DNA of 14,576 bases from positions 1 to 14,576 of the forward strand of contig CAAEUZ010000135.1 in assembly GCA_900759385.1 (NCBI GenBank), in the 5' to 3' direction. Position numbers and translations under genes: made by a program. The notes beneath the pieces were generated by a model. That model was not told the DNA's origin. It made no database searches and saw nothing but the letters and a program-made list of their open reading frames with translations. Positions 12,774 to 14,576 of this stretch are shown in pieces. Numbering within the stretch: position 1 is the stretch's first letter; every line of letters starts with the position of its first letter. The DNA is from an uncultured Oscillospiraceae bacterium. GTDB taxonomy: Bacteria; Bacillota; Clostridia; Oscillospirales; Oscillospiraceae.

Positions 12774-12817
12774 TTGGATAGGGCCATGTGTGCCATCCTG
12801 AACACCTTGGAGGTATA

Positions 12818-13903
12818 ATGAAGCTACTCATACTGACCTGCAGCACCGGCGGCGGCCATACCTCCGCCGCAAAAGCAATTGCCCAGGCCGCCGGAAAGGC
12901 CGGTGCAGAATGCCGCATAGAGGATGCGCTGCAATTCCTTCCCGGCTTTGACGGTAAGGTCATCAGCCACGGGCACACATTTGTATATCGCTATCTGCCG
13001 AGCCTGTTCGGCATGGGATACCGCTATGAGCAGCGCAGCGGCGCCAACGTGTTCCGTGTGGAGTGTTCCCGCGGTGCCCGCGCCCTGGGGCTGTATATAG
13101 CCGACGGCGGGTATGACGCCGTCATAAGCGCGCATATTTTTGCCTCGTTCATGCTGGCCAAGCTGCGCGAAAAGGGTGAGCTTAGCATACCCACCGCCAA
13201 CGTTGCCACTGACTATACCTGCAGTCCCGGATTTGCCGAGTGCCGGCTGGATTTGAATTTTATCCCCATGGATCTCACGGAGGAGTTTGTCGGCTGCGGA
13301 CTTGAACGCGGGAGCATCTTTGAGACCGGTATCCCGGTTTCGGCCGAGTTTGCCGAGCGCACGCCGCAGAAGCTGGCAAGGGCCGTGCTTGGGCTGCCCG
13401 AGGAGGGCCCCCTGGTGCTGCTGATGTGCGGCTCGATGGGATGCGGGCCAATGGAGGAGTTGGCGGCGGCGCTGAGCGAAGCAATGCCGGAGGACGGCAC
13501 GGTGGCCGTGCTCTGCGGAACCAACACCAGGCTCTATGAGGCCATATCCAGGAGCGGGCTGGGGAATGTAAAGGCCGTGGGCTACACCAGGCAGGTGAGC
13601 GTGTGGATGGACGCCGCCGACCTGATGATATCCAAGCCCGGCGGGTCCACCAGTACGGAGACAATGTCCAAGCGCCTGCCGATGATAATAATAGACGCCG
13701 TGCCGGGCTGCGAGACAAAGAATCTGCAGTACCTTACCGGCCGTGGCTGCGCTGTTTCGGTGCCTAATGAGGAAATACCGCTGCTGGCAAGCAGACTGCT
13801 GAACGAGCCGGGTCGTGCAGACGGCATGAAGGCAAACATGGAGCGGTACTTTCCGCATGGGGCGGCTGAGCGTATCTGCAGGGAAGTTATGGGTTTAAAC
13901 TAG
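12818..13903 (+). CDS. MGDG-synthase/UgtP-like diacylglycerol glycosyltransferase
   Basis: This 361-residue GT-B fold enzyme opens with MKLLILTCSTGGGHTSAAKA, the GGGH motif (residues 11-14) that defines the MGDG-synthase N-terminal family. The C-terminal half carries LLMCGSMGCGPMEEL and SKPGGSTSTETMSKRLPMII (from about residue 272), the nucleotide-sugar binding motif, followed by VPGCETKNLQYL. Relatives such as UgtP move glucose from UDP-glucose to diacylglycerol, making glycolipids and the anchor of lipoteichoic acid; others in this superfamily, such as MurG, act on other lipids. The ATG at 12818 has TTGGAGGT five bases before it, so an upstream ATG at 12788 is rejected. It has no export signal and probably acts at the inner membrane face. 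The phosphatidyltransferase gene follows after 15 bp, giving a membrane-lipid operon. Confidence 0.88.
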   Translation: MKLLILTCSTGGGHTSAAKAIAQAAGKAGAECRIEDALQFLPGFDGKVISHGHTFVYRYLPSLFGMGYRYEQRSGANVFRVECSRGARALGLYIADGGYDAVISAHIFASFMLAKLREKGELSIPTANVATDYTCSPGFAECRLDLNFIPMDLTEEFVGCGLERGSIFETGIPVSAEFAERTPQKLARAVLGLPEEGPLVLLMCGSMGCGPMEELAAALSEAMPEDGTVAVLCGTNTRLYEAISRSGLGNVKAVGYTRQVSVWMDAADLMISKPGGSTSTETMSKRLPMIIIDAVPGCETKNLQYLTGRGCAVSVPNEEIPLLASRLLNEPGRADGMKANMERYFPHGAAERICREVMGLN

Positions 13904-13918
13904 AGGGGTAATAGAGAA

Positions 13919-14503
13919 GTGAAGAAGGACAAGCTGCGGGAGTATTTTTCCATTCCCAATATTCTGAGCTATTTCCGTCTGATATTGATACCGGTCTATC
14001 TGGTTGTATACTTCATGGCCGATGAGCCGGGGGATTATCTCTGGGCAGCGCTGGTCATTGCAATATCCGGCCTGACGGATATGTTTGACGGAAAGATAGC
14101 GCGCCATTTCAACATGATAACAGAGTGGGGCAAGCTCATTGACCCTGTGGCGGACAAGCTCACTATGGCCTCCGTCGCGCTGAGCCTCGCTTTCAGATTC
14201 CCGCTTATGCGTCTTGTCTTTGCACTGTATGTTGTCAAAGAGGGCTTCATGGCCATAATGGGCCTCATTATGCTCCGCCGCGGCTTCCGCATGGACGGCG
14301 CCATGTGGTACGGCAAGATCTGCACCGCTATCACCTATGCCGTCGTATTCCTGCTGCTGCTCGTGCCCGGAATGGCTCCATGGTTTCAGGCCGCGCTTAT
14401 AAGCCTGCAGATTGTCGTGACCCTCTTCTCGTTCATAATGTATGCCATATACTACCACAAGGTGTGGAAACAGATGAAGAAAAACAAGGGGCCGGTCGTG
14501 TGA
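13919..14503 (+). CDS. CDP-alcohol phosphatidyltransferase (PgsA-like)
   Basis: The 194-residue membrane protein has a complete CDP-alcohol phosphatidyltransferase motif, D-x2-D-G-x2-A-R-x8-G-x3-D-x3-D, with Asp54, Asp57, Gly58, Ala61, Arg62, Gly71, Asp75 and Asp79. These residues bind the metal ions and CDP-diacylglycerol. About five or six hydrophobic helices follow and the C-terminus is basic. The size and the N-terminal SIPNILSYFRLILIPVYL fit PgsA, which makes phosphatidylglycerol phosphate from CDP-diacylglycerol and glycerol 3-phosphate. A cardiolipin synthase of the same family or another head-group enzyme cannot be excluded, so no symbol is given. The GTG start has GAGGGG ten bases before it, 15 bp after the glycosyltransferase stop. 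The terminator stem overlaps its stop codon. Confidence 0.88.
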   Translation: MKKDKLREYFSIPNILSYFRLILIPVYLVVYFMADEPGDYLWAALVIAISGLTDMFDGKIARHFNMITEWGKLIDPVADKLTMASVALSLAFRFPLMRLVFALYVVKEGFMAIMGLIMLRRGFRMDGAMWYGKICTAITYAVVFLLLLVPGMAPWFQAALISLQIVVTLFSFIMYAIYYHKVWKQMKKNKGPVV

Positions 14504-14520
14504 CCGGCTCCCAGTTTTTT
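14488..14520 (+). terminator. Intrinsic terminator of the lipid operon
   Basis: GGG-GCCGGTC (14488-14497) pairs with GACCGGC-T-CCC (14502-14512), with one bulged T and a GTGT loop, and is followed by AG and T6 (14515-14520). The stem includes the stop codon of the phosphatidyltransferase. After it, to the window end, only a small CTGTGC/GCACAG hairpin (14538-14552) is visible. Confidence 0.88.
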
Positions 14521-14576
14521 GCCCAGCTGGACACAGCCTGTGCCGGGCACAGTATATTTCAGCGGGACGCCGGTTC

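Larger units (their letters stand above)
12264..12817. other. 554-bp gene-free region
   Basis: This gap holds, in order: an AT-rich segment after the exporter stop; a strong sigma-A promoter at 12312-12340; a structured stretch ending in an intrinsic terminator at 12541-12570; a 26-codon open frame with a ribosome binding site at 12591-12671; and the leader of the glycosyltransferase gene. Longer frames on both strands (69 codons on plus from 12490, 95 on minus from 12805) run through the terminator and have no family resemblance or good start signals, so I do not treat them as genes. Confidence 0.7.

Noticed and set aside
12518..12805. A 95-codon minus-strand open frame in the same region
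   Set aside because: It also runs through the terminator palindrome and has no good start signal or recognisable domain.
12824..13858. A 344-codon minus-strand frame opposite the glycosyltransferase
   Set aside because: The plus strand encodes unmistakable MGDG-synthase motifs. The antisense product has no conserved motif or ribosome binding site.
1..14576. CRISPR arrays, transposases, integrases, tRNA or rRNA genes
   Set aside because: I looked for regularly spaced direct repeats, transposase or integrase motifs and tRNA-like cloverleaves, and saw none. The 78-bp periodicity at 6990-7224 is protein-coding beta-helix repetition.

Overview
The window looks like chromosomal DNA from a GC-rich, endospore-forming member of the Clostridia, probably an Oscillospirales-like gut lineage. 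The evidence is a clear SpoIIID orthologue, strong AGGAGG-type ribosome binding sites, frequent TTG/GTG starts, sigma-A-like promoters, a YlmH-type S4 protein and a UgtP-like glycolipid glycosyltransferase. The genus is an inference. I see no tRNA, rRNA, CRISPR array, transposase or phage gene.

Layout. (1) 97-1310: a cupin-type AraC regulator tightly followed by a DUF2000 protein. (2) 1355-3120: a cysteine-free MGMT-fold protein on the minus strand, a divergent GNAT acetyltransferase, and two tandem DUF4177-like small proteins separated by a perfect 11-bp stem-loop. (3) 3065-4444, minus strand: an alanine/glycine:cation symporter whose 3' end overlaps the second DUF4177 gene. (4) 4638-6093: an unrecognised membrane-anchored protein with a strong terminator, then YlmH/RqcP2, whose promoter places the predicted transcription start at the start codon (candidate leaderless mRNA). 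(5) 6204-7613: a large acidic lipoprotein of the Cthe_2159/DUF4353 carbohydrate-binding family, with beta-helix turns repeating every 26 residues. (6) 7687-7944, minus strand: spoIIID, with an excellent sigma-E-like promoter upstream. (7) 8090-12263: a TetR regulator and a two-subunit ABC exporter, with a different perfect palindrome in front of each of the two transcription units. (8) 12264-12817: a 554-bp gene-free stretch holding a strong promoter and a strong intrinsic terminator about 225 nt apart, a candidate structured non-coding RNA that I cannot assign to a family. (9) 12818-14503: a UgtP/MGDG-synthase-like glycosyltransferase and a CDP-alcohol phosphatidyltransferase, a membrane-lipid pair ending in a terminator.

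Most of the window is separate small transcription units, not one pathway. The two clear functional modules are tetR plus the heterodimeric exporter, and the glycolipid/phospholipid pair. The strongest unexplained signal is the promoter-terminator pair at 12312-12570. The candidate leaderless ylmH transcript, the two tetR-locus palindromes and the DUF4177 tandem pair are also worth checking. All domain assignments come from reading motifs; no database search was run.
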